DNA of 64,000 nucleotides from Pseudomonas morbosilactucae (GTDB lineage Bacteria; Pseudomonadota; Gammaproteobacteria; Pseudomonadales; Pseudomonadaceae). Shown piece by piece: positions 23,406 through 31,711 of the stretch. Below the pieces are notes generated by a model, which worked only from the letters and a program-made list of their open reading frames with translations, did no database searches and was not told where the DNA came from. The DNA is taken from the NCBI RefSeq assembly GCF_023241715.1, contig NZ_JALQCW010000008.1, forward strand, positions 124,001 through 188,000. Direction: 5' to 3'. Numbering within the stretch: the stretch's first letter is position 1; every line of letters starts with the position of its first letter. The translations under genes and the position numbers were made by a program.

Positions 23406-24029
23406 TTATGCTGTAGGGGCGTTGTTCTGCACTTCTTTCAGGCCCTGGCGGACCCGGTTGACCAGGGTGTAGATCAGCAGCGCGGCAACCAGTGCCAGCA
23501 CGCCGTTGATCCACACGGCCGCGAGCCAGCCCAGGGCAATGCCGGTGGCCAGCACGCCGAAGATAAAGGCTCGATCACTTTTGCCCATGGGCCCGTCGTA
23601 GCGTCGCGAGGCCCCGACCATGGGCCCGAGCACACCGGCGTATTCACTGAACAGGGCCAGCAGGGTGACCAGCAGCACCAGCACCAGGCTGACGCCGGGC
23701 AACAGGGCAAAGGGCAGGATCAGGGCGCTGTCGGCGACGATGTCGCAGAGTTCGTTGAGGTAGGCGCCGAGGCGGGATTGCTGGCCGAATTCACGGGCCA
23801 GCATGCCGTCGATGGCGTTCAGCGCCATGCGCAGGATCATCCACAGGGGAATCAGGACGAAGAGCCAGGTGTGCTGGGCGAGGGCGGCAATCAGCACCCC
23901 CAGCAGCACGGACACCACGGCCGCCAGCACCGTGACCTGGTTGGCCGTGGTGCCGTTGTCGTACAAACGCTGCACCAGGGGCCGCAGCAAATTCTGAAAG
24001 CGCGGTTTGAGCTGGTAGATCGAGAGCAT
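23406..24029 (-). CDS. CDP-alcohol phosphatidyltransferase family protein (YnbA-like)
   Basis: 207 residues, polytopic, first gene of the lipid operon; start chosen at MLSIYQLKPRFQNLLRP. The family motif DxxDGxxAR(x)8GxxxDxxxD is present but altered: NAIDGMLAR then GAYLNELCD, so the first and third Asp are Asn. As I remember it, E. coli YnbA carries the same substitutions, so this is probably a subfamily trait, not decay. Expected to swap CMP of a CDP-lipid for an alcohol headgroup; the alcohol is unknown. An AAGG ribosome site precedes the ATG. Confidence 0.88.
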   Translation of the reverse strand: MLSIYQLKPRFQNLLRPLVQRLYDNGTTANQVTVLAAVVSVLLGVLIAALAQHTWLFVLIPLWMILRMALNAIDGMLAREFGQQSRLGAYLNELCDIVADSALILPFALLPGVSLVLVLLVTLLALFSEYAGVLGPMVGASRRYDGPMGKSDRAFIFGVLATGIALGWLAAVWINGVLALVAALLIYTLVNRVRQGLKEVQNNAPTA

Positions 24030-24196
24030 GGTGGGACCTTTCCTTGTCACGCATGGGGTAGCAGGTGCGGATTATTGGCATAAATGCCGAAGGCCGGACA
24101 TCAGAACTTTCGGCAACAATCCAGTGCTGTCTCGTGATGGTTCGACGCACCTCGCGCAGCAAAAGACATGGCGCGCTGACAAAAATTTCACCACTA

Positions 24197-24213
24197 TCGT
24201 TATATCGTAACGA
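24197..24213 (+). promoter_or_regulatory. Zur-box-like palindrome before the SPFH/P-type ATPase operon
   Basis: TCGTTATATCGTAACGA has perfect 6-bp arms. Its core GTTATATCGTAAC differs at only two positions from GTTATATTATAAC, the palindrome found at 41440-41452 in this same window, which is a convincing Zur site. It is about 80 bases upstream of the first SPFH gene and 170 bases upstream of the divergent lipid operon. Confidence 0.5.
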
Positions 24214-24289
24214 ATTGTTTCGATTGGCAGCCGCCTGAGGGGTTATCCACAGGCTGTGTTTTCTGCAGGACGACAGACGCTGGGGTGCT

Positions 24290-26245
24290 ATGCGAGTCGA
24301 TTTAGAGGCTGAAGGGGAGGGGCTTGAAGCCCTGCCACGGTTTCAGCAGGCGGGGCTTCACCGGCGGCGTTCTCAGCGTTGGGGCGTGGTCCTGGCGGCA
24401 ATGGCCGGCCTGGGGCTGGTGGCGGCGTTTTTTGTCGATCTGTTCGCGCCCCAGTCGATCTGGCCGGCGTTGTTGGTGAATCAGGCGGCGGCCTTGCTGG
24501 TGCTGGTGGCCGGGTTGCAATCGGCGGCGACCGTCAGCACCTGGCGTCAGCACGCGCTGGCGCCGGCGGACCTCACCCTGACGCCGCCGTCCGAGCCTGA
24601 GGTTATTCACGGGGCGTATGAGCGGCTGTTGGCCTGGATCGGCGAGCGCGGGGCGCACGGGTTGGCACAGATCGGCGCGCCCACCTTGTGGCTGAGCGGC
24701 TGGGCACTGTTGATCCTGTTCAGCATCCGGGCCATCTGGAACCTGGCGTTGCCGGCTGCGGCCCTCGGCCTCAATGCCAGCGTCGCAGCAGTCCTGGGCT
24801 TGTTGCTGGCGTTTGCCTTGTTGGTGTTCGAGCGCCACTTGGCCCAGCAAGCGCCGGAGCAGTGGCCGGAAGCGGCCGCCCTGGCCGCCTTGGCACGGGT
24901 GGCGATCATCAGCCTGGTTCTCGGTGCCGTGAGCCTGTTGTTCAGCAGCGATGCGGCTTTGTGGCCGGTACGACTGGCCGTGTTACTGGGCCTGTTGCCG
25001 GCCCTGGTGGCCCTGGAGTTGTTGCTGCGGGCGTTGTTGTCACTGTTCAGCCCGCGTCGCGAGTTGCAGGAACCGCGCCTCTTGGCCCACAGCATGCTGG
25101 CCGATCTGCTGCGTTGGCCGCCTCGGCCGCTGCAAGTCTTGCAGCACGAACTGCACAACCGTTTCGGCATCGACCTGCGACAGATCTGGGCGTTCACCTA
25201 CATGCGCCGGGCGTTGTTGCCGGTGCTGCTGGTGGTGGTGTCGGTGGGTTGGCTGTTAACCGGGGTTCATGAAATATCCCTGCAAAGTCGCGGTATTTAT
25301 GAGCGCTTTGGCAAACCCGTGGCGGTGTTTGGCCCCGGTTTGCATGTCGGGTTGCCGTGGCCGTTGGGCCGGGTGTTGGCGGTTGAAAACGGCGTGGTGC
25401 ATGAACTCGCCAGCAGCGTTGGCGATACCCCCGCGCCGGTGCCGACATCGGCGGCGGAAGGCCCGGCGCCGACCACGGCCAACCGACTGTGGGACGCGAG
25501 CCACGTGAATGACAAATCCCAAGTGATTGCCAGCGGCAGTAGCGATAAGCAGAGCCTGCAGATCGTCAATATGGACGTGCGTTTTGTCTACCGCATCGGC
25601 CTCAGCGATCAGGCGGCCCTGGCCGCCACCTACAACAGCGCCGATGTTCCAGCGCTGATCCGCAGCACCGCCAGCCGGATCCTGGTGCATGACTTTGCCT
25701 CCCGGACCCTGGATGGCTTGCTCGGCGAAGACCGTACTTCCCTGGCCGAGGACATTGGTCGGGCGGTGCAGGCCGATTTGCAGCGGCTCGACAGCGGGGT
25801 GGAAATCCTCGCCACCGTGGTCGAGGCCATTCACCCGCCAGCCGGCGCGGCCAATGCCTACCACGGGGTGCAGGCCGCGCAGATAGGTGCCCAGGCCCTG
25901 ATTTCCCGCGAGCGTGGCGCTGCCAGTGAGCAGACCAACCAGGCGCAGTTGCAGGCCAGCGTTGCCCGCGACCAGGCCGACGCCGATGCCCATGAAGCCC
26001 GGGCCACGGCGAAGGCGGCCGACCTGCGTTTTGCCGCCGAGCAAAAAGCCTACGCGGCGGCGGGGCAGGCCTTTGTTCTGGAGCAGTACCTGAGCCAACT
26101 GAGCCTGGGTCTGAGCCACGCCAAGCTGCTGATTCTTGATCATCGATTGGGCGGGGCCAGCGCGCCGACCCTCGATCTGCGTACTTTCACTGTGCCGGCC
26201 GACCCTTCGGTACCCGGCAAGGCCGCGCCAGGAGCCGTCCATTGA
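24290..26245 (+). CDS. Polytopic SPFH/band-7 protein, HflK-like
   Basis: 651 residues. The first ~330 residues are unusual for HflK: several hydrophobic segments (WGVVLAAMAGLGLVAAFFV, LLVNQAAALLVLVAG, WALLILFSIRAIW, LALPAAALGLNASVAAVLGL, VRLAVLLGLLPALVALELLL, LLPVLLVVVSVGWLL). A band-7 domain follows (LQSRGIYERFGKPVAVFGPG, then HVGLPWPLGRV and VNMDVRFVYRIG), then an Ala/Gln/Arg-rich coiled region. SPFH proteins form membrane microdomain scaffolds and in HflKC control FtsH. It is coupled by TTGA to a second SPFH gene, and the unit ends in a metal ATPase. Confidence 0.88.
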   Translation: MRVDLEAEGEGLEALPRFQQAGLHRRRSQRWGVVLAAMAGLGLVAAFFVDLFAPQSIWPALLVNQAAALLVLVAGLQSAATVSTWRQHALAPADLTLTPPSEPEVIHGAYERLLAWIGERGAHGLAQIGAPTLWLSGWALLILFSIRAIWNLALPAAALGLNASVAAVLGLLLAFALLVFERHLAQQAPEQWPEAAALAALARVAIISLVLGAVSLLFSSDAALWPVRLAVLLGLLPALVALELLLRALLSLFSPRRELQEPRLLAHSMLADLLRWPPRPLQVLQHELHNRFGIDLRQIWAFTYMRRALLPVLLVVVSVGWLLTGVHEISLQSRGIYERFGKPVAVFGPGLHVGLPWPLGRVLAVENGVVHELASSVGDTPAPVPTSAAEGPAPTTANRLWDASHVNDKSQVIASGSSDKQSLQIVNMDVRFVYRIGLSDQAALAATYNSADVPALIRSTASRILVHDFASRTLDGLLGEDRTSLAEDIGRAVQADLQRLDSGVEILATVVEAIHPPAGAANAYHGVQAAQIGAQALISRERGAASEQTNQAQLQASVARDQADADAHEARATAKAADLRFAAEQKAYAAAGQAFVLEQYLSQLSLGLSHAKLLILDHRLGGASAPTLDLRTFTVPADPSVPGKAAPGAVH

Positions 26246-27318
26246 GCCCATCTTCCTCTACTCACGATCAGCATGACGATCAGCCACACGATCACGCGTC
26301 GAACCACGAAGGGCATGACCATGGCCACGCTCATCATCACGGCCACCATCATGGGCATCACCACCACGGTCACCCAGGCGAGGCGGGGCCGTTTCCCTGG
26401 CGGCGCATGGGCTGGGCCTTGTTGCTGGTGATGTTTGCCGTGGCGGCGGCGAGCCTGGTGCAGGTGCGTTCCGGTGAAGCCACGGTGATTACCCGCTTCG
26501 GCAACCCGGCGCGGGTGCTGCTGGAACCGGGTTTGAACTGGCGCTGGCCAGCACCGTTCGAAGCGGCGATCCCGGTGGACCTGCGCCTGCGCACCACCTC
26601 CAGCGGCTTGCAGGATGTCGGCACCCGCGACGGTTTACGGATTATCGTCCAGGCCTATGTGGCCTGGCAGGTGCAGGGCGACCCGGACAATGTGCAGCGC
26701 TTTATGCGTGCGGTGCAGAACCAACCCGACGAAGCAGCACGGCAGATTCGTACCTTTGTCGGCTCGGCCCTGGAAACCACCGCCAGCAGTTTCGACCTGG
26801 CGAGCCTGGTGAACACGGATGCCGGCAAGGTGCAGATCGCCGATTTCGAAGCTCAGCTGCGCAAACAGATCGACCAACAGTTATTGAGCACCTATGGCGT
26901 TCGGGTGCTGCAAGTGGGCATTGAGCGGCTGACCTTGCCCTCGGTCACCCTCAGCGCCACCGTGGACCGGATGCGCGCCGAACGTGAAACCATTGCCACC
27001 GAGCGCACGGCCGTAGGCAAACGCGAAGCGGCGCAAATCCGCTCGGCAGCCGAGCGTGACGCGCGAATTCTGCAAGCCGATGCCACGGTGCAGGCGGCGC
27101 AGATTGAAGCCCAGTCCCGGGTTGAAGCGGCGCAGATTTATGGTCGCGCCTACGCCAGCTCGCCCCAGCTGTACAACTTGCTGCGCTCCCTGGACACCTT
27201 GGGCACGGTGGTCACCCCTGGAACCAAGCTGATTCTGCGCACCGATGCGGCGCCGTTCCGGGTGTTGGTGGACGGCCCGCCAAGCCTGGGCAATAAAGCC
27301 GCCGGGCCGCAGCCATGA
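26242..27318 (+). CDS. SPFH/band-7 protein with His-rich cytoplasmic N-terminus
   Basis: 358 residues from a TTG start that overlaps the previous stop (TTGA); no in-frame ATG would retain the His-rich stretch. Residues 8-44 hold 19 His mixed with Asp and Gly (for example HGHAHHHGHHHGHHHHGH), a probable zinc or other divalent metal buffer. Then one membrane segment (GWALLLVMFAVAAASLV) and a band-7 domain (VRSGEATVITRFGNPARVLL, PGLNWRWPAPFE), and a helical C-terminal coil. Coupled downstream by ATGA to the third SPFH gene. The His cluster sits next to a metal ATPase in the same operon, which suggests metal delivery or sensing. Confidence 0.88.
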   Translation: MSPSSSTHDQHDDQPHDHASNHEGHDHGHAHHHGHHHGHHHHGHPGEAGPFPWRRMGWALLLVMFAVAAASLVQVRSGEATVITRFGNPARVLLEPGLNWRWPAPFEAAIPVDLRLRTTSSGLQDVGTRDGLRIIVQAYVAWQVQGDPDNVQRFMRAVQNQPDEAARQIRTFVGSALETTASSFDLASLVNTDAGKVQIADFEAQLRKQIDQQLLSTYGVRVLQVGIERLTLPSVTLSATVDRMRAERETIATERTAVGKREAAQIRSAAERDARILQADATVQAAQIEAQSRVEAAQIYGRAYASSPQLYNLLRSLDTLGTVVTPGTKLILRTDAAPFRVLVDGPPSLGNKAAGPQP

Positions 27319-28373
27319 ATAAGGTTCCACGTGGAACATCCGAACTGGGCAGCCCGTGGATTCAGGCTGGGCGTTTGGCATTTATCGCCCTGTATGGGGT
27401 GACGGTGCTCGCGGCACTGGCCTGGGCTTTCTCCAACGTGAGGCAGATCGACCCGCAAAATCGCGCGGTGGTTCTGCATTTCGGCGCCCTGGATCGGGTG
27501 CAGAATGCCGGGCTGTTGCTGGCCTGGCCGCGGCCCTTTGAGCAGGTGGTGTTGCTGCCGGCCGCCGACCGGGTGATCGAGCGCCGGGTCGAAGGCTTGT
27601 TGCGTTCCGATGCCGCCTTGCAGGGGGATCGGGTAGCGAGTTTTGCCACACCGTTGAGCGATGCCCTGGCCGGCTCCGGTTATTTGCTCACCGGTGATGC
27701 CGGGGTGGTGCAACTGGATGTGCGGGTCTTTTACAAAGTCAGCGAGCCGTATGCCTTTGTGTTGCAAGGCGAGCACGTGCTGCCGGCCCTGGATCGCCTG
27801 GTCACCCGCAGTGCGGTGGCACTGGCCGCCGCGCGGGACCTGGACACCATTCTGGTGGCCAGGCCGGAGCTGGTGGGCGCCGATCACTTGGCTGCCGAAC
27901 GCCGCGAGCGCCTGCGCGGTGACTTGTTGCAGGGCATCAATCAGCGCCTGGCGCAGTTGACGGCCAGCGGCCAAAGCCTGGGCATCGAAGCCACTCGGGT
28001 GGACGTGCAGTCCAGTTTGCCGGACCCAGCAGTGAGTGCCTTTAACGCGGTGCTCACTGCCAGCCAGCAGGCTGACAAGGCCGTGGCCAACGCCCGCACC
28101 GATGCCGAAAAGCTCAGCCAAAGCGCCACTGAACAGGCGGATCGCAGCCTGCAGGTGGCCCATGCCCAGGCCAGTGAGCGGCTGGCCGGCGCCCAGGCGC
28201 AGACTGCCACGGTGCAAGGTCTGGCCGAGGCGCAGCAGAGCGGCAGCGACCCGGACATGCTCCTGCGCCTGTACCGCGAACGCCTGCCGAAAATTCTTGG
28301 CCAAGCCGGGTCGGTGACCACGGTCAATCCCCAAGACGATTCCCGCCTGATTATCCAGGGAGCCCAACCATGA
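27315..28373 (+). CDS. SPFH/band-7 protein, HflC-like
   Basis: 352 residues: a single N-terminal membrane segment (GRLAFIALYGVTVLAALAWA), band-7 domain (IDPQNRAVVLHFGALDRVQN, GLLLAWPRPFEQVVLLP; VQLDVRFYK-like strand at GVVQLDVRVFYKV), then a long Ala/Gln coiled region. ATGA overlaps couple it to both neighbours. It would assemble with the two upstream SPFH proteins into a ring-like membrane complex; no HflX or Hfq genes are near, so this is not the housekeeping hflKC locus. Confidence 0.88.
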   Translation: MNKVPRGTSELGSPWIQAGRLAFIALYGVTVLAALAWAFSNVRQIDPQNRAVVLHFGALDRVQNAGLLLAWPRPFEQVVLLPAADRVIERRVEGLLRSDAALQGDRVASFATPLSDALAGSGYLLTGDAGVVQLDVRVFYKVSEPYAFVLQGEHVLPALDRLVTRSAVALAAARDLDTILVARPELVGADHLAAERRERLRGDLLQGINQRLAQLTASGQSLGIEATRVDVQSSLPDPAVSAFNAVLTASQQADKAVANARTDAEKLSQSATEQADRSLQVAHAQASERLAGAQAQTATVQGLAEAQQSGSDPDMLLRLYRERLPKILGQAGSVTTVNPQDDSRLIIQGAQP

Positions 28374-30271
28374 CCGCCCACTCTCACGCCGCTCCGGCGA
28401 GCATGCTGACGTCGGCCGAACAACGCAGTGCCGCGCGGCAATTGACCCTGGCCATGCTTGCCTTGGGCCTGCTCGGTTTGGGGTTGGCCTGGCGCTGGTG
28501 GGCTGCCGACCAAATGGGTGTCAGCCAATTGTTGCTGGGGGTCGCCTCCCTATTGGTGGCCGTGCCAGTCATGCGTTCGGCTTGGTACAGCCTGCGTTAC
28601 CCCAGCTTGCATGGCATTACCGATCAGTTGATCGCCCTGGCCATGCTCGGTGCCTGGGCTACCGGTGACCTGCTGACCGCCGCCTTGCTGCCGATCATCA
28701 TGATCTTTGGCCATGTGCTGGAAGAGCGCAGCGTGATCGGCTCCCAAGAGGCAATCGACGCCCTGGGCCGTTTGACCCGCAGCCACGCGCGCTTGGTGCA
28801 GGCCGATGGCAGCATCCTGGAAGTGGACAACGCCAGCCTCAAGGCCGGGGATCAGGTGGAGGTGCGCGCCGGGGATCGGGTGCCCGCCGATGGTCGGGTG
28901 CTGTCCGGGCAGGCCAGCCTGGACACGGCACCCATCACCGGTGAGTCGGTCCCGTTGGAGGCCGTGGTCGGGACCCTGGTGTTTGGCGGGGCGATCAACC
29001 TCGACGGTTTGCTGCGTTTGCAGGTGACCCGCACCGGCCATGAATCGACCCTGGGCAAAGTCATCGCCCTGATGCAGAACGCCGAGCGCTCCAAGCCACC
29101 GATCACCCGGCTGCTGGAGCGTTACGCCGGCAGCTACCTGGTGCTGGTGTTGCTGCTGGCGGCGGTGACCTGGTTCATCACCCATGACGCCCAGGCCATG
29201 CTCGCGGTGTTGGTGGCAGCGTGCCCGTGTGCCTTGGTGCTGTCGGCGCCGGCCACGGCCATCGCCGGAATCGCCGTGGCGGCCCGGCACGGCATCCTGA
29301 TCCGCAGCTCGGCCTTCCTCGAGGAGCTGGCGGACCTGACCTCCCTGGTGGTGGACAAGACCGGCACCCTGACCTTTGGCACCTTGCGCTTGCAGGCGCT
29401 CAACACCCACCTGGAGGATCACAGTCGTTTGCTGGGCCTGGCGGCGAGCCTGGGTTCAGCCAGCAGCCACCCGGTGAGTCGGGCCCTGGCTGGCCTGGTG
29501 GCGCCCGACGCCTACCTGCCACTGGAGGAGATTCGTGAACGCCAGGGCCTCGGTGTGGTGGCCCAGACTGAGCAGGGCGAAGCGGCGCTGGGTCGCCCGG
29601 AGTTGTTCAGCCAACTGGGCATCGTCACCACGGCAGTACCGGCCCATGACGGGCCGATTGCCGGGCTGGCCCTGAAGGGCGAGTTTCTCGGTTGGCTGCT
29701 CCTGGCCGACAGCGTCAAGCCTGAGGCGCGCCTGGCCTTGAGCGAGTTGCGTGAGTTGGGCCTGGGCCGACAGTTGTTGTTGACCGGGGACCGCCACAGC
29801 GTGGCCCAGCAACTGGCGCAGGACGTGGGCATCAGTGACGTTGAGGCCCAGGCCTTGCCGGAAGACAAACTCAACCGCGTGCTGGGGGAAATCGGCAAAG
29901 GCTTCCGGCCGATGGTGGTGGGGGATGGCATCAACGATTCCCTGGCACTCAAGGCCGGGGTGGTGGGCGTGGCCATGGGGGCGGGCGGGGCAGACATCGC
30001 CCTGGCCTCGGCGGACGTGGTGCTGATCGGCAGTGATTTGCGGCGCCTGGGTACGTGCGTGCGCTTGAGCCGCGAGTGCCGGCACACCTTGCAGGTCAAT
30101 GTGGTGATTGGCTTGGGCTGGACCCTGGCCATCGTAGCCTTTGCCGCGTTTGGCTGGCTGGGGGCGGCAGGGGCGATGATTGCTGCGTTGCTGCACAACC
30201 TCAGCACCCTGCTGGTGCTGGGCAACGCCGGGCGGTTGCTGCGCTTTCAAGAACCCCTGGCCAAGCTCTGA
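28370..30271 (+). CDS. P1B-type heavy-metal-transporting ATPase, HmtA-like
   Basis: 633 residues without an N-terminal metal-binding domain (only HSHAAP). All P-type signatures are present: PITGESVP, AACPCALVLSAP (CPC metal site), DKTGTLT, SSHPVSRAL (HP motif), GDGINDSLALKAG. The last two membrane helices lack the Lys and Asp that mark ZntA/CadA zinc exporters; instead GLGWTLAIVAF and ALLHNLSTLLVLGNAGRLL are seen. HmtA of P. aeruginosa, a Zn/Cu importer, is the relative I would expect. Coupled by ATGA to the SPFH genes. A Zur-like site upstream of the operon favours an uptake role, but direction is not provable from sequence. Confidence 0.9.
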   Translation: MTAHSHAAPASMLTSAEQRSAARQLTLAMLALGLLGLGLAWRWWAADQMGVSQLLLGVASLLVAVPVMRSAWYSLRYPSLHGITDQLIALAMLGAWATGDLLTAALLPIIMIFGHVLEERSVIGSQEAIDALGRLTRSHARLVQADGSILEVDNASLKAGDQVEVRAGDRVPADGRVLSGQASLDTAPITGESVPLEAVVGTLVFGGAINLDGLLRLQVTRTGHESTLGKVIALMQNAERSKPPITRLLERYAGSYLVLVLLLAAVTWFITHDAQAMLAVLVAACPCALVLSAPATAIAGIAVAARHGILIRSSAFLEELADLTSLVVDKTGTLTFGTLRLQALNTHLEDHSRLLGLAASLGSASSHPVSRALAGLVAPDAYLPLEEIRERQGLGVVAQTEQGEAALGRPELFSQLGIVTTAVPAHDGPIAGLALKGEFLGWLLLADSVKPEARLALSELRELGLGRQLLLTGDRHSVAQQLAQDVGISDVEAQALPEDKLNRVLGEIGKGFRPMVVGDGINDSLALKAGVVGVAMGAGGADIALASADVVLIGSDLRRLGTCVRLSRECRHTLQVNVVIGLGWTLAIVAFAAFGWLGAAGAMIAALLHNLSTLLVLGNAGRLLRFQEPLAKL

Positions 30272-30443
30272 ACCGGGCAAGCCAGCACAGCTGCCCGGGC
30301 GTTCCGATGGCGCTGGGCAGCGCTGCTGAACTAGTGAGCGGCACCCGCAGTCCTCTATCAAGAGGGCGCGCCGTTACCTGCGGCACAGCGCTGAAACGGT
30401 GAGCTGACGGTAGCCGGTTACGGCGTAGCGGCTTATAGAAGCG

Positions 30444-30462
30444 GGCTATCAAATCGATAGCC
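30444..30462 (+). terminator. Hairpin between the ATPase operon and cfa
   Basis: GGCTATC and GATAGCC pair across a 5-base loop (AAATC), followed by TGCTAATTTT. It may be a weak terminator of the metal ATPase operon or part of the cfa promoter region. The stretch from 30272 to 30443 shows no gene. Confidence 0.4.
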
Positions 30463-30492
30463 TGCTAATTTTCAGCGATGGTCTACCCTCTT

Positions 30493-30508
30493 TTTCAGAC
30501 GTCTGAAA
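30493..30508 (+). promoter_or_regulatory. Perfect 16-bp palindrome directly before cfa
   Basis: TTTCAGACGTCTGAAA is a perfect dyad ending 15 bases before the cfa ATG and touching the AAGGGGG ribosome site. Its position suggests a repressor operator or a leader hairpin. I do not recognise the regulator. Confidence 0.55.
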
Positions 30509-30523
30509 CAAGGGGGATTTTCC

Positions 30524-31711
30524 ATGCTCGCGCAACTTCCACCGGCCTTACAGAATCTGCATCTACCGCTGCGCTTGCGGCTCTGGGATGGCCATGAGTT
30601 CAACCTTGGGCCTGAGCCTAGCGTCACCATCGTGGTCAAGGACCCACAGCTGGTCGCGCAACTGAGCCATCCGAGCCTGAATGCCCTGGGAGGCGCGTTT
30701 GTCGAGGGCAAGCTGGAACTCGAGGGTTCCATCAGCGATGTGATCCGCGTCTGCGATGAATGGAGCCAGGCCTTGCTGGGCGCCGATGACGACAACCTGC
30801 CGTCGCGCTCGGTGCATGACAAGGCCACTGATGCCGCGGCCATTTCCTACCATTACGACCTCTCCAACGCCTTCTATCAGCTCTGGCTCGACAGCGACAT
30901 GGCCTATTCCTGCGCCTATTTCGAGACCGGCAGCGAAAGCCTGGAACAGGCCCAGCAGGCCAAGTTTCGCCATCTGTGCCGCAAGCTGCGGCTGCAACCC
31001 GGGGACTATCTGCTGGACGTGGGCTGTGGCTGGGGCGGGCTGGCGCGCTACGCCGCCCGTGAGTTCGGCGCCAAGGTGTTTGGCATCACCCTGAGCAAGG
31101 AGCAACTGGCCCTGGCGCGGGAGCGGGTGGCAGCCGAAGGCCTGGAGGGCCAGGTCGAGCTGCAACTGCTGGATTACCGTGACCTGCCCCAGGACGGTCG
31201 CTTCGACAAAGTGGTGAGTGTCGGCATGTTCGAACACGTGGGCCACGCCAACCTGGCGGAGTACTGCAAGACCCTGTTCGGCGCCGTGCGCGAAGGCGGC
31301 CTGGTGATGAACCACGGGATTACCGCCAAGCACACCGACGGTCGCCCGGTGGGGCGCGGGGCCGGCGAGTTTATCGAGCGTTATGTGTTCCCCAACGGCG
31401 AGCTGCCGCACCTGGCGATGATCTCTGCCGAGATCAGCGAAGCGGGGCTGGAAATCGTCGACGTCGAGAGCCTGCGCCTGCATTACGCGCGGACCCTGGA
31501 CCATTGGAGCGAGCGCCTGGAAGACAACCTCGAAGCCGCCGCCCGGGAAGTGCCGGAGCAGGCCTTGCGCATTTGGCGCCTGTACCTGGCCGGTTGCGCC
31601 TACGCTTTCGCCAAGGGCTGGATCAACCTGCACCAGATCCTTGCGGTGAAGGCCCACGCCGATGGCAGCCATGAGTTGCCGTGGACCCGCGACGACATCT
31701 ACACGCCTTAA
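30524..31711 (+). CDS. cfa: Cyclopropane-fatty-acyl-phospholipid synthase
   Basis: 395 residues. The SAM site [20 protein letters not shown], then GITLSKEQ, the [17 protein letters not shown] segment with the conserved Glu/His, and [20 protein letters not shown] plus MAYSCAYFE upstream are diagnostic of CFA synthase, which methylenates cis double bonds of membrane phospholipid acyl chains. N-terminal lipid-binding domain about 1-95. Similar to CfaB of P. putida, known to be RpoS-dependent; I cannot pick a convincing RpoS promoter by eye. Ends overlapping the cardiolipin synthase stop on the other strand by 4 bp. Confidence 0.95.
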   Translation: MLAQLPPALQNLHLPLRLRLWDGHEFNLGPEPSVTIVVKDPQLVAQLSHPSLNALGGAFVEGKLELEGSISDVIRVCDEWSQALLGADDDNLPSRSVHDKATDAAAISYHYDLSNAFYQLWLDSDMAYSCAYFETGSESLEQAQQAKFRHLCRKLRLQPGDYLLDVGCGWGGLARYAAREFGAKVFGITLSKEQLALARERVAAEGLEGQVELQLLDYRDLPQDGRFDKVVSVGMFEHVGHANLAEYCKTLFGAVREGGLVMNHGITAKHTDGRPVGRGAGEFIERYVFPNGELPHLAMISAEISEAGLEIVDVESLRLHYARTLDHWSERLEDNLEAAAREVPEQALRIWRLYLAGCAYAFAKGWINLHQILAVKAHADGSHELPWTRDDIYTP

